DNA of 5,752 bases from Acidobacteriaceae bacterium. Its GTDB lineage: Bacteria; Acidobacteriota; Terriglobia; Terriglobales; SbA1. Numbering within the stretch: the first letter of the stretch is position 1; each line of letters begins with the position of its first letter. The translations under genes were made by a program, and so were the position numbers. This document shows, in pieces, positions 1 to 5,752 of the stretch. The notes under the pieces were generated by a model that was given only the letters and a program-made list of their open reading frames with translations, had not been told where the DNA came from and made no database searches. The DNA is taken from positions 1-5,752 of the forward strand of contig PMHI01000757.1 in NCBI GenBank assembly GCA_003156615.1, in the 5' to 3' direction.

Positions 1-921
1 ACCATCGTAGCTGCCGTGGGAAATGGGCGGCGCCACGAAATCGAGGCGCTGCAAGTGGCGCCCGGCGTGGACAATGTGGTCGCCATCGCCCAGCCTTTCA
101 AGCTGGTGAGCCGGCAGGTTAAGCCGGAGCGAACGGTGGTGGACGTGGGCGGCGTCTTGATCGGCGGACCAGGGGTAGTGATCATTGCCGGACCTTGCTC
201 GGTGGAATCGCGGGAGCAATTACTGAGCACAGCGCAGGCTGTAAAACGGGCCGGGGCCACCATGCTTCGGGGTGGGGCCTATAAGCCGCGGACTTCTCCC
301 TACGACTTTCAGGGGCTGGGGCTAGAAGCGCTGAAGATTTTGCGTGAGGCGCGCGAAGAGTCAGGACTGCCGGTGGTAACGGAAGTGATGAGCACGGAGG
401 ATGTGGACATCATTTGTGAGCATGTGGACATGCTGCAGGTGGGCGCGCGCAACATGCAGAACTTCGCGCTGCTGCGGCGACTGGCAACCGTAAACATGCC
501 GATACTATTGAAGCGCGGGCCGTCGGCGACGGTGAAGGAGTGGCTGCTGGCCGCTGAGTACTTGCTAGCGGGAGGAAACAGCCAGGTGGTGCTTTGCGAA
601 CGCGGCATAAAGACCTTCGAGACGGAAATGCGTAACACGTTCGATCTGGCGGCGGTGGCGCTGGCCCGCGATCTCTCTCATTTGCCGGTGATCGCCGATC
701 CCTCACACGGGACTGGCAAACAAAGTCTGATTGCCGCAGTCTCACGGGCAGCCGTCGCGGTGGGGGCGGACGGATTGATCATTGAAGTGCATCCTTGCCC
801 GGAGAGGGCCCTGTCGGATGGGGCGCAGTCGCTCGATTTCGCCGGATTCGACAAAGTGATGAAGGCCATCGCGGAGCCGCTGCGACGAGCTGCGGTTAGG
901 ACGCTGGCAGCGAGCCCCTAG
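1..921 (+). CDS. aroF: 3-deoxy-7-phosphoheptulonate (DAHP) synthase, 5'-truncated by window edge
   Basis: This cytoplasmic enzyme condenses phosphoenolpyruvate with erythrose 4-phosphate, the first committed step of the shikimate pathway to aromatic amino acids. The open frame runs from base 1 without a stop, and the first codons ([11 protein letters not shown]) look like the end of the N-terminal ferredoxin-like regulatory domain of the T. maritima type enzyme. The GTG at 16 is therefore probably not the real start, and about 36 N-terminal residues lie off the window. Counting the GTG codon as residue 1, the family motifs appear in order: IAGPCSVES (57-65), [12 protein letters not shown] (85-96), [12 protein letters not shown] (165-176), CERGIKTFE (194-202), DPSHGTGK (228-235) and [13 protein letters not shown] (257-269). 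The four expected metal ligands are present: C61, H231, E257 and D268. They are spaced as I recall for T. maritima C102, H272, E298 and D309. The stop is TAG at 919-921. The missing N-terminal domain is the one expected to carry feedback inhibition by aromatic amino acids. Confidence 0.95.
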   Translation, partial: TIVAAVGNGRRHEIEALQVAPGVDNVVAIAQPFKLVSRQVKPERTVVDVGGVLIGGPGVVIIAGPCSVESREQLLSTAQAVKRAGATMLRGGAYKPRTSPYDFQGLGLEALKILREAREESGLPVVTEVMSTEDVDIICEHVDMLQVGARNMQNFALLRRLATVNMPILLKRGPSATVKEWLLAAEYLLAGGNSQVVLCERGIKTFETEMRNTFDLAAVALARDLSHLPVIADPSHGTGKQSLIAAVSRAAVAVGADGLIIEVHPCPERALSDGAQSLDFAGFDKVMKAIAEPLRRAAVRTLAASP

Positions 922-1007
922 AGGCCATAACAACCGAGACGAATATCCCGTATGGGTGTTGAGTGCACCGATTGCGGCTCTGCCCGTGAATCAGAATTAG
1001 AATCCGA
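922..1007. other. Convergent intergenic gap between aroF and the rutE-like gene
   Basis: The two flanking genes end facing each other across 86 bp. The only local pairing I find is CCC-GTAT-GGG around 947-956, three base pairs with no T-run on either strand, and short GAATC direct repeats near 988-1003. Neither amounts to an intrinsic terminator, so termination here may be Rho-dependent or the transcripts may overlap. Confidence 0.5.
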
Positions 1008-1604
1008 TTACAGTATCAAGCAGGCCTCATCGAAGGACAGGCGCGGGTTGCGTGAGTAAAGTTTCGTCGCGTCTCCGTAGCCTAAATTGCAGAGAAAGTT
1101 CGATTTCCACTCGCCCTCGGGGAAAAACTCGGCGTTGACTTTGGCGGCGTCGAATCCGGACATCGGGCCGCAATCGAGGCCAAGCGCGCGGGCGGCGAGA
1201 ATGAAGTAAGCACCTTCGAGAGAGCTATTTCGGAAGGCTGTGGCTTCAATGAGGTCGGGGTTACCCTGGAACACCGAACGCATATCCTTTTGCGGAAAGA
1301 GCTTTGGTAGTTTCTCGTGGAACTTCGTATCCCAGGCAATGATGACGGTGACGGGAGCAGCCATGGTTTTTTCGACATTGCCGGGCGAAAGAGCGGGACG
1401 GAGACGCTCCTTGGCTTTGGGCGTGGTCAGGAAGACAAAGCGTGCGGGCGTAGTATTGGCACTCGTCGGACCCAGGGCGGCAAGTTCATAAGCCTGACGC
1501 AGCAACTCCGAGGAAACTGGTTGAGAAAGCCATACATTGTGGGTCCGCGCCTCGCGAAAGATTTGCTTGATGCAATCGTCGGAGACGGCGGTGCTTGGTG
1601 GCAT
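1008..1604 (-). CDS. rutE: RutE-like malonic semialdehyde reductase (nitroreductase family, FMN)
   Basis: This 198-residue cytoplasmic protein belongs to the nitroreductase superfamily of FMN-dependent NAD(P)H oxidoreductases, in the RutE branch. E. coli RutE reduces malonic semialdehyde to 3-hydroxypropionate at the end of the Rut pyrimidine-degradation pathway. It matches my memory of E. coli RutE (196 residues) along its whole length: ARTHN (19-23), GPTSAN (45-50), [12 protein letters not shown] (65-76), [11 protein letters not shown] (82-92), TAFRNSS (122-128), [13 protein letters not shown] (140-152), LGYGD (174-178) and PRLSFDEAC (187-195). GPTSAN and the RNSS region lie where this family contacts flavin phosphate and substrate. 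The ATG start is fixed by an AGGAGG nine bases upstream; the stop is TAA. No rutA, B, C, D or F gene is adjacent, so the physiological substrate is uncertain. It could act on other small aldehydes, enones or nitro compounds. The family is secure and the exact role is inferred. Confidence 0.9.
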   Translation of the reverse strand: MPPSTAVSDDCIKQIFREARTHNVWLSQPVSSELLRQAYELAALGPTSANTTPARFVFLTTPKAKERLRPALSPGNVEKTMAAPVTVIIAWDTKFHEKLPKLFPQKDMRSVFQGNPDLIEATAFRNSSLEGAYFILAARALGLDCGPMSGFDAAKVNAEFFPEGEWKSNFLCNLGYGDATKLYSRNPRLSFDEACLIL

Positions 1605-1613
1605 GTCGAGGTT

Positions 1614-1619
1614 CCTCCT
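1614..1619 (-). promoter_or_regulatory. Strong Shine-Dalgarno for the rutE-like gene
   Basis: Read on the minus strand, the sequence is AGGAGG followed by nine bases (AACCTCGAC) and then ATG at 1604. This is a full consensus site at good spacing and decides the start of the rutE-like gene. Confidence 0.85.
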
Positions 1620-1648
1620 GAATCGGCGAGTACTTATTGGCAGATTGG

Positions 1649-1677
1649 ATTATGCGGTAAGCCGGTTGGATGCAAAA
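1649..1677 (-). promoter_or_regulatory. Candidate sigma-70-type promoter for the rutE-like gene
   Basis: On the minus strand there is CATAAT (1654-1649), five of six matches to the -10 consensus. The -35 is poor: TTTTGC (1677-1672) with a 17-base spacer, or TTGCAT (1675-1670) with a 15-base spacer. A start near 1641 would give a leader of about 37 bases containing the AGGAGG site. Position is sensible but the -35 is weak, so this is only a candidate. Confidence 0.3.
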
Positions 1678-1682
1678 CTCTA

Positions 1683-1700
1683 GCCGGCCTTTGATCCGGC
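1683..1700 (-). repeat. Short GC-rich inverted repeat, possible weak terminator
   Basis: GCCGG and CCGGC form a 5-bp perfect stem around an 8-base loop. On the minus strand it is followed by TAGAGTTTTGC, which has only a four-T run several bases away. It lies about 134 bases after the GH3 stop and just upstream of the candidate rutE promoter, so it could be a weak terminator of the glycosidase operon, or chance. Confidence 0.25.
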
Positions 1701-1758
1701 CTCATTCCCCTGGGACTGTAGACAAATCCTTGTCGCTTTGACGGCACATGCGAATCGT

Positions 1759-1782
1759 GGATTGAAATCGTTGGTTCAATCC
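1759..1782. repeat. Perfect 8-bp inverted repeat (possible operator or 3' stem-loop)
   Basis: GGATTGAA (1759-1766) and TTCAATCC (1775-1782) are exact reverse complements separated by ATCGTTGG. The element sits 52-75 bases beyond the GH3 stop codon and about 155 bases upstream of the rutE-like start. Neither strand has a T-run after it, so it is not a standard intrinsic terminator. It could be a stabilising stem at the end of the glycosidase mRNA or a binding site for a dimeric regulator of the rutE-like gene. Confidence 0.4.
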
Positions 1783-1833
1783 CAACTCAGCGAAAAGAAC
1801 CACCACAAACATTTTCCCACCGCGGGACTCTAA

Positions 1834-4578
1834 TCACTGGATCGAGACGCTGGCCTCGAGCGGCAGATTGCGCGAGGAGTTGCCCACCAGCACCTCGCGC
1901 GTACCTTTAGCCTTTATCCACTGGTCATCCGCACTCGACCAGTACTGAAGACTTCTAGATGGGACATGAATCGTGACGGATTGGGACTGGCCGGCATCGA
2001 GGTGAACGCGATCAAAAGCGGCCAAGACGTGTACCGCGAAGTCGGCACCTGCGGGACGTTGGGTGGGCGCGCCCAGATAGACCTGAGGGACCTCATCGCC
2101 GGCGATGCTGCCGCTGTTTTTCAGCTGGAAGCTAACATCAAGACCGCCATCGCTGGCGAGCGTGGTCTTGAGTGCCGAATACACAAAAGTTGTGTAGGAC
2201 AATCCGTATGCGAACGGAAAAAGGGGAACGATCTTCTGCTTGTCGAACCAGCGATAGCCAACGTTGACGCCTTCGCTGAATGTCGTTGCCCCGTTGACAC
2301 CGCCGGATGAGCGTTCGGGATGCGCCGGATCAGTTGCCGCGTAGTCTTCAAGTCGCTTGCCCCAAGTGAACGGCAGACGCCCTGCGGGGCTGGTCTTGCC
2401 CAACAGAATGTTGGCGGTCGCCCACCCGCCCTCATCGCCCGGCCACCACATCTGAACGATGGCCTTGACTTTGTCCAGCCACGGCAATGCCACAGGCTGG
2501 CTTACGTTCAGAACAACGATGGTGTTGGGATTCACGGCGGCAATCTCTTCAATTAGTTTGTTCTGATCGCCGGGCAGTGCGAAGTCCGGTTTGCCGCGTG
2601 TCCAGGCAAAGATGACTACTGTCTTGGCGGATTTCGCGGCGGCGATGGCGGTTTCATGATTTGCTTTGCGCTGGTCGGGGGTCATCCAGGCCAGCCGAAT
2701 TTGTTCCCTATCATTCGAGGTGTCGCCCTCGGTATCGATGGAAACGGTGTGCGCTCCGGCGGTGAGATCGACGGCGGCGCGCAGATTGTCCAGGCCATCG
2801 GTAGTGGGCAGCAGACCATCCTTGCCGCCAAGAACGGTGTCCCCGTGGACTCCACCGCGCATTCCGTTCGCACCCGCCACTCTCTTACCATCGATACTGA
2901 CTTTTCCTGCAGCGCCCAGCAACTGCAGGTATATCCAATAAGAACCAGCAGAGGGCACCGTTAGTGTGCCGGTCCATCTCGTCTCGGTATTTGCCGGCAG
3001 TGGATTACCGCTCTTCCTGGTAAAGTCAAGAATCGGATCGATGTGGGTCGCGCCATTTTTGTCGGTGCGCAGCAGCCCAGCCTGGGCTTCATGGGACAGG
3101 GCGGCAGCCGGGATCGGCGTGCCCGTCATATCGTCGTCCACGGCGTAGGTGATTTTGGCGTCAGGAGCGAACTGTTTCAGAGCCTGATACGGTCCGAGTT
3201 GTCTCTCGGGGAATCCCACAGAGCGTTCGCCCGCAGTGCCGATGGCAACGACTTGTGCGGCCCCCGGTCCGATGATGGCCAGCGACGCCAGGCCAGACGG
3301 TTTGAGCGGCAAGATATTTCCTTCGTTCTTCAAGAGCACAGCCGCATCTTCGGCGGTTTTCTCGATGATGCGCGCATTGGCTTCAGTCGCGTGCGGGTGA
3401 ATCTCGTGATCGGGTGGGTGATCCAGATAGCCGAACTTGTCCATTTCATACAGCACGCGCCCAGCGGCGTTGGTAATGGTCTCTTCCTTCAGTTCGCCCG
3501 ATTGCCGAAGAGTCCAGAAATTTACGCGCGGATCTTTACTGGTGCCAAAGGATGAAGAATCAAACGGCTTCGGCGTCGGCTCCTCCGGCACCGAGCTGAA
3601 AAATCCCTCGAATACAGACGCGTCCGGCTTTTTGCCGGCAGGCGGTTCCGGCTTTTCCGTCGTGAAGAATGAAAAGATCAGTGATCCGAGCGGGCTGTCT
3701 TTGGGCGCGGGTCCTGGCATCTCCATGTCGAGGCCGTTGTTGATAAACGAAGGCGCATGCACGGCGCCCCAATCGGACGTGACGAATCCCTTGAATCCGG
3801 CCTCATGGCGCAGAATTTTGATCAGCGTATCCGGGTTGCCGCAGGCGTAGGTACCGTTCACCTTGTTGTAGGAACACATGATGGACGAGACGCCAGCATT
3901 CACAGCATCGATGAAGGGAGCAACGTAGATTTCGTGAAGCGTTTGCTGGTCGACCATGACGTTGCTGCCGTCGGTGTCATAGGCCACAAAGTGCTTGGCC
4001 TGCGACATGACTCCCTGTTTCTGAATGCCCCTAATCAGAGCCGCACCGATGGCGCCGGTTAACACCGGATCTTCTCCGTAGGTGTTATAGGCGCGCGCAA
4101 AACTGATATCGCGATCGATATTGATGAAGGGCTCCAGCACTACATCGATTCCCAGCGACTTTGCTTCGCGTGCGATGATTACCCCGTTATCTTCAGCGTC
4201 CTTCACGCTGAAGGTGGCGGCGAGGCCCATGGTGGCTGTCTCAGCCTGGGAGGGCACTCGCGTGAGCACGCCGGGAGGGCCATCGGACATTCGAATCGGA
4301 GGGATGCCGAGACGGGGAACTCCTGTGAGATACCCGGCCTGACCCTGATTGGTGGCCGGATCCTCGGAGGCGCCCCGGATGAGCGCTATCTTTTCCTCAA
4401 TCGTCATTTGACTCAAAAGTTTATCGACCCGAGCGTCGCCAGTGACCACGGGGGCATTGGTCTGCGCCCCGGCCGTTGCTCCAGTCATACTGCACACGGC
4501 AAAAAGGAGCGCAACCGCAGTGCGCTGTCTGCTACTCCTCCAATTCCATTGAAGCCACTTCCCGGCCGTTTCCGTCAT
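1834..4578 (-). CDS. Secreted GH3 beta-glucosidase-type glycoside hydrolase with PA14 and FnIII-like domains
   Basis: GH3 enzymes remove terminal beta-linked glucose or related sugars with retention. Counting from the ATG at 4578, the product has 914 residues. Residues 1-38 look like a Sec signal (basic RQR, then a hydrophobic stretch, AGA before Q39), so it is probably periplasmic or secreted. The barrel domain (about 48-388) shows RMSDGPPG (D99), SFARAYNTYGEDP (R162), QAKHF (K195, H196) and VTSDWGA with nucleophile D269. A 55-65-residue Pro/Phe/Ser/Lys-rich insertion follows at about 289-356. The alpha/beta domain (about 410-743) is interrupted by a PA14-like beta domain (about 503-633), and an FnIII-like domain follows (about 823-903). 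FAYGLSYTTF (789-798) is the family's usual domain junction. The usual acid/base Glu motif is not recognisable near 659-672. A GTG at 4584 would add two residues; I prefer the ATG because GGAG lies five bases before it. The gene follows a GH106 gene by 70 bp. Exact substrate (glucoside, xyloside or other) cannot be read from sequence. Confidence 0.93.
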   Translation of the reverse strand: MTETAGKWLQWNWRSSRQRTAVALLFAVCSMTGATAGAQTNAPVVTGDARVDKLLSQMTIEEKIALIRGASEDPATNQGQAGYLTGVPRLGIPPIRMSDGPPGVLTRVPSQAETATMGLAATFSVKDAEDNGVIIAREAKSLGIDVVLEPFINIDRDISFARAYNTYGEDPVLTGAIGAALIRGIQKQGVMSQAKHFVAYDTDGSNVMVDQQTLHEIYVAPFIDAVNAGVSSIMCSYNKVNGTYACGNPDTLIKILRHEAGFKGFVTSDWGAVHAPSFINNGLDMEMPGPAPKDSPLGSLIFSFFTTEKPEPPAGKKPDASVFEGFFSSVPEEPTPKPFDSSSFGTSKDPRVNFWTLRQSGELKEETITNAAGRVLYEMDKFGYLDHPPDHEIHPHATEANARIIEKTAEDAAVLLKNEGNILPLKPSGLASLAIIGPGAAQVVAIGTAGERSVGFPERQLGPYQALKQFAPDAKITYAVDDDMTGTPIPAAALSHEAQAGLLRTDKNGATHIDPILDFTRKSGNPLPANTETRWTGTLTVPSAGSYWIYLQLLGAAGKVSIDGKRVAGANGMRGGVHGDTVLGGKDGLLPTTDGLDNLRAAVDLTAGAHTVSIDTEGDTSNDREQIRLAWMTPDQRKANHETAIAAAKSAKTVVIFAWTRGKPDFALPGDQNKLIEEIAAVNPNTIVVLNVSQPVALPWLDKVKAIVQMWWPGDEGGWATANILLGKTSPAGRLPFTWGKRLEDYAATDPAHPERSSGGVNGATTFSEGVNVGYRWFDKQKIVPLFPFAYGLSYTTFVYSALKTTLASDGGLDVSFQLKNSGSIAGDEVPQVYLGAPTQRPAGADFAVHVLAAFDRVHLDAGQSQSVTIHVPSRSLQYWSSADDQWIKAKGTREVLVGNSSRNLPLEASVSIQ

Positions 4579-4583
4579 TTTCA

Positions 4584-4587
4584 CTCC
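4584..4587 (-). promoter_or_regulatory. Shine-Dalgarno that favours the ATG at 4578 for the GH3 gene
   Basis: The minus strand reads GCGGAGTGAAAATG. GGAG (4587-4584) is five bases from the ATG at 4578-4576 and overlaps the in-frame GTG at 4584. The GTG itself has only a loose GGGAA upstream. This supports the ATG, though the two starts differ by only two residues. Confidence 0.5.
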
Positions 4588-4648
4588 GCGTTCCCGTGGT
4601 GGTGCTGGCTCCGTCTGAACCTGAGAGTCGCGACCGCCACAATTTTAT

Positions 4649-5752
4649 TCACTTGAATCTCGATTGGATGATCTGTACCGGCCCCAATAGTCCGGAGGGC
4701 ACGAGCTTCGAGTCAGCCTTATAGTATTTTGGGGAGGTGAAGGTGTAAGTTTTGGTGACATTCGGTTGCCGGTCGCCAATGATGCGGTTCACCCAGGGAT
4801 TCGTCACTTTGATTTCGACTGTGTTCGCGCCCGCCTTCATGACTTCAGTGACGTCGACGCGATATGGTGTTTTCCAAACAATACCGAGAGGTTTGCCGTT
4901 CACCGAAACTTCCGCAAGATTTTTAACTTCACCCAGGTCGATCGACAAATGAGTTCCCGGCTTAAACCAGTCCCCGGGAGCTTGAATCGTCTTAGTATAG
5001 GTCCCGGTGCCGGAGAAGTATTTGACTCCTTCGTCGGCGCTGTCGCTCCACGAAGCCAGCCTGTCGAGCGTGAGCTTTGCCGGCGCTCCGCGATCGGCCT
5101 GGAAGCTGAGATCCCAGGGACCCTCTACCGTCGCAATCGAGCTGTCGGAGAGCTTTGGCAGAGTCCGCGACGACGTTTTCGCGGCATGGCGGAAGACGAC
5201 GAAGACCGTTCCCCAGGGGTCAAGATGCAGCGGCACGGTCGTACGCCCATCAGCGATCCGAAAGGATGCGGGCTCGATTGCGCCAGTGTCTGGATGCCAA
5301 ATTTCTGCTTCTTTTCCGGTCACTCGAAAGGTCGCTTCCAGATCTTCGTTCTGGTCCCGGCGATTGTCGACGTAGTAGAGATCTCCAGCGCTGAGTTTGC
5401 GATGGACAAAGAGAACCTCGGTATCGCGCGGCAGCTTGGTGTACTCAAAGTCGGGGGAGACCTGCAAAGCCGCGAGCACATCTGCCACCTTCAGGCCCGC
5501 ATAAGCCCTGCCCTTCCCGAAGGTGCGCTCTCCCGTGCCGGAACCCCAGATTTGGTCCGCGAGGCTCTGAAATTCCTTGGGGTCGTCGCTGAGGCTCGGA
5601 GTATCCGTGGGTTTTAGCCCCGCCACGATCGCACCCGACTGCACCAGATCTCGAATTTTGCGCAAAACCGGCAACGACATGTGCTGGCTGTGAGGATCGA
5701 GCGCCAGCAACCGGTATCTCATTCCGCTTTCCGTCGCCAGTTGGCCGTCGAC
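4649..5752 (-). CDS. GH106 alpha-L-rhamnosidase, C-terminal part (5' end beyond window)
   Basis: GH106 enzymes release terminal alpha-L-rhamnose from plant glycosides and pectic polysaccharides. The frame is open to the right edge, and the residues before the methionine at 5722 (VDGQLATESG) continue into the family motif SGMRYRLLALDP. That methionine is therefore internal. The 367 visible residues, numbered from the edge, show: the end of the catalytic region with GLKP and GKGRAYAG (to about 86), a beta-rich segment with YYVDNRRDQ and EIWHPDTGAIEP (about 126-161), and a C-terminal jelly-roll with SGTGTYTKTI (247-256), DLGEVKNLAEVSVNGKPLG (272-290), TNPWVNRIIGD (317-327) and SGLLGPV (353-359). 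Such carbohydrate-binding-like jelly-rolls end many GH106 proteins. Family members are usually around 1000 residues or more, so the catalytic glutamates and signal peptide lie outside the window. The stop is TGA at 4651-4649, 70 bases before the GH3 ATG, which suggests one transcript. GH2-type beta-sandwich proteins share the final fold, but the SGMRYR region argues for GH106. Confidence 0.88.
   Translation of the reverse strand, partial: VDGQLATESGMRYRLLALDPHSQHMSLPVLRKIRDLVQSGAIVAGLKPTDTPSLSDDPKEFQSLADQIWGSGTGERTFGKGRAYAGLKVADVLAALQVSPDFEYTKLPRDTEVLFVHRKLSAGDLYYVDNRRDQNEDLEATFRVTGKEAEIWHPDTGAIEPASFRIADGRTTVPLHLDPWGTVFVVFRHAAKTSSRTLPKLSDSSIATVEGPWDLSFQADRGAPAKLTLDRLASWSDSADEGVKYFSGTGTYTKTIQAPGDWFKPGTHLSIDLGEVKNLAEVSVNGKPLGIVWKTPYRVDVTEVMKAGANTVEIKVTNPWVNRIIGDRQPNVTKTYTFTSPKYYKADSKLVPSGLLGPVQIIQSRFK

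Larger units (their letters stand above)
1605..1833. other. Intergenic region between the GH3 gene and the rutE-like gene
   Basis: The 229-bp stretch carries no gene I can support. It contains the Shine-Dalgarno, the candidate promoter, and the inverted repeats at 1683-1700 and 1759-1782. A further small TCCC-ACCGC-GGGA hairpin (1815-1827) sits seven bases after the GH3 stop and has only a four-base-pair stem. Its length suggests the rutE-like gene is transcribed separately from the glycosidase genes. Confidence 0.55.

Noticed and set aside
1317..1694. A 125-codon plus-strand open frame spanning the rutE-like gene and its upstream region.
   Set aside because: It is mostly a shadow of the well-conserved rutE-like gene, and the translated product shows no family resemblance.
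1755..1785. The ATTGAAA/TTTCAAT-like words resemble ends of some CRISPR repeats.
   Set aside because: There is one copy only, with no regularly spaced second repeat and no cas gene in the window.
3043..3555. A 170-codon plus-strand open frame and several shorter ones antisense to the GH3 gene.
   Set aside because: The opposite strand encodes clear GH3 motifs throughout. The plus-strand product has no recognisable domain and no good ribosome site was evident.
4106..4121. ATATCG-CGAT-CGATAT, a 6-bp perfect stem.
   Set aside because: It falls inside the conserved INIDRDIS coding region of the GH3 gene and is explained by the codons for the repeated Ile-Asp residues.
1834..4578. Lipoprotein signal at the GH3 N-terminus (cysteine in FAVCS).
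   Set aside because: The residues before the cysteine do not fit a lipobox, and an AGA-Q signal peptidase I site follows, so an ordinary Sec signal is the better reading.
4585..4648. Possible separate promoter for the GH3 gene in the gap after the GH106 stop.
   Set aside because: The gap contains only an AT-rich patch (AATAAAATT) right after the stop, with no convincing -35/-10 pair, so a shared transcript is simpler.
4766..5617. A 283-codon open frame on the plus strand.
   Set aside because: It lies wholly antisense to the GH106 gene, its product resembles no family I know, and GC-rich coding DNA commonly leaves such open antisense frames.

Overview
The window is ordinary-looking chromosomal DNA from a Gram-negative bacterium of moderately high GC. 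The protein styles fit Acidobacteriota (for example soil Terriglobia): a GH106 and PA14-type GH3 glycosidase pair, a T. maritima-like AroF, and a stand-alone RutE-like reductase. This assignment comes from remembered family resemblance, not from a search. There are four protein-coding genes, two of them cut by the window edges. I see no tRNA, rRNA, CRISPR array, insertion sequence or phage gene.

Layout: (1) Positions 1-921, plus strand: the 3' part of a class I DAHP synthase (aroF), the first step of the shikimate pathway; its start lies left of the window. (2) Positions 922-1007: a short convergent gap with no convincing terminator. (3) Positions 1008-1604, minus strand: a complete flavin-dependent reductase close to RutE (malonic semialdehyde reductase) with a strong Shine-Dalgarno, but without other rut genes in view. 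(4) Positions 1605-1833: a 229-bp intergenic stretch holding a weak candidate promoter for the rutE-like gene and two inverted repeats. (5) Positions 1834-4578, minus strand: a secreted GH3 beta-glucosidase-type enzyme with a PA14 insertion and a C-terminal FnIII-like domain. (6) Positions 4649-5752, minus strand: the C-terminal third or so of a GH106 alpha-L-rhamnosidase that continues past the right edge.

The GH106 and GH3 genes are co-directional with a 70-bp gap and probably form an operon, transcribed right to left. Together they could remove rhamnose and then glucose from plant rhamnoglucosides or related glycans, the same pair of activities found in naringinase. The aroF and rutE-like genes look like unrelated neighbours. 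I found no clear evidence of a new multi-gene system. The most unusual signals are inside the GH3 protein: a roughly 55-65-residue proline/phenylalanine-rich insertion just after the catalytic nucleophile, and a loop in the second domain where the usual acid/base glutamate motif is not recognisable.
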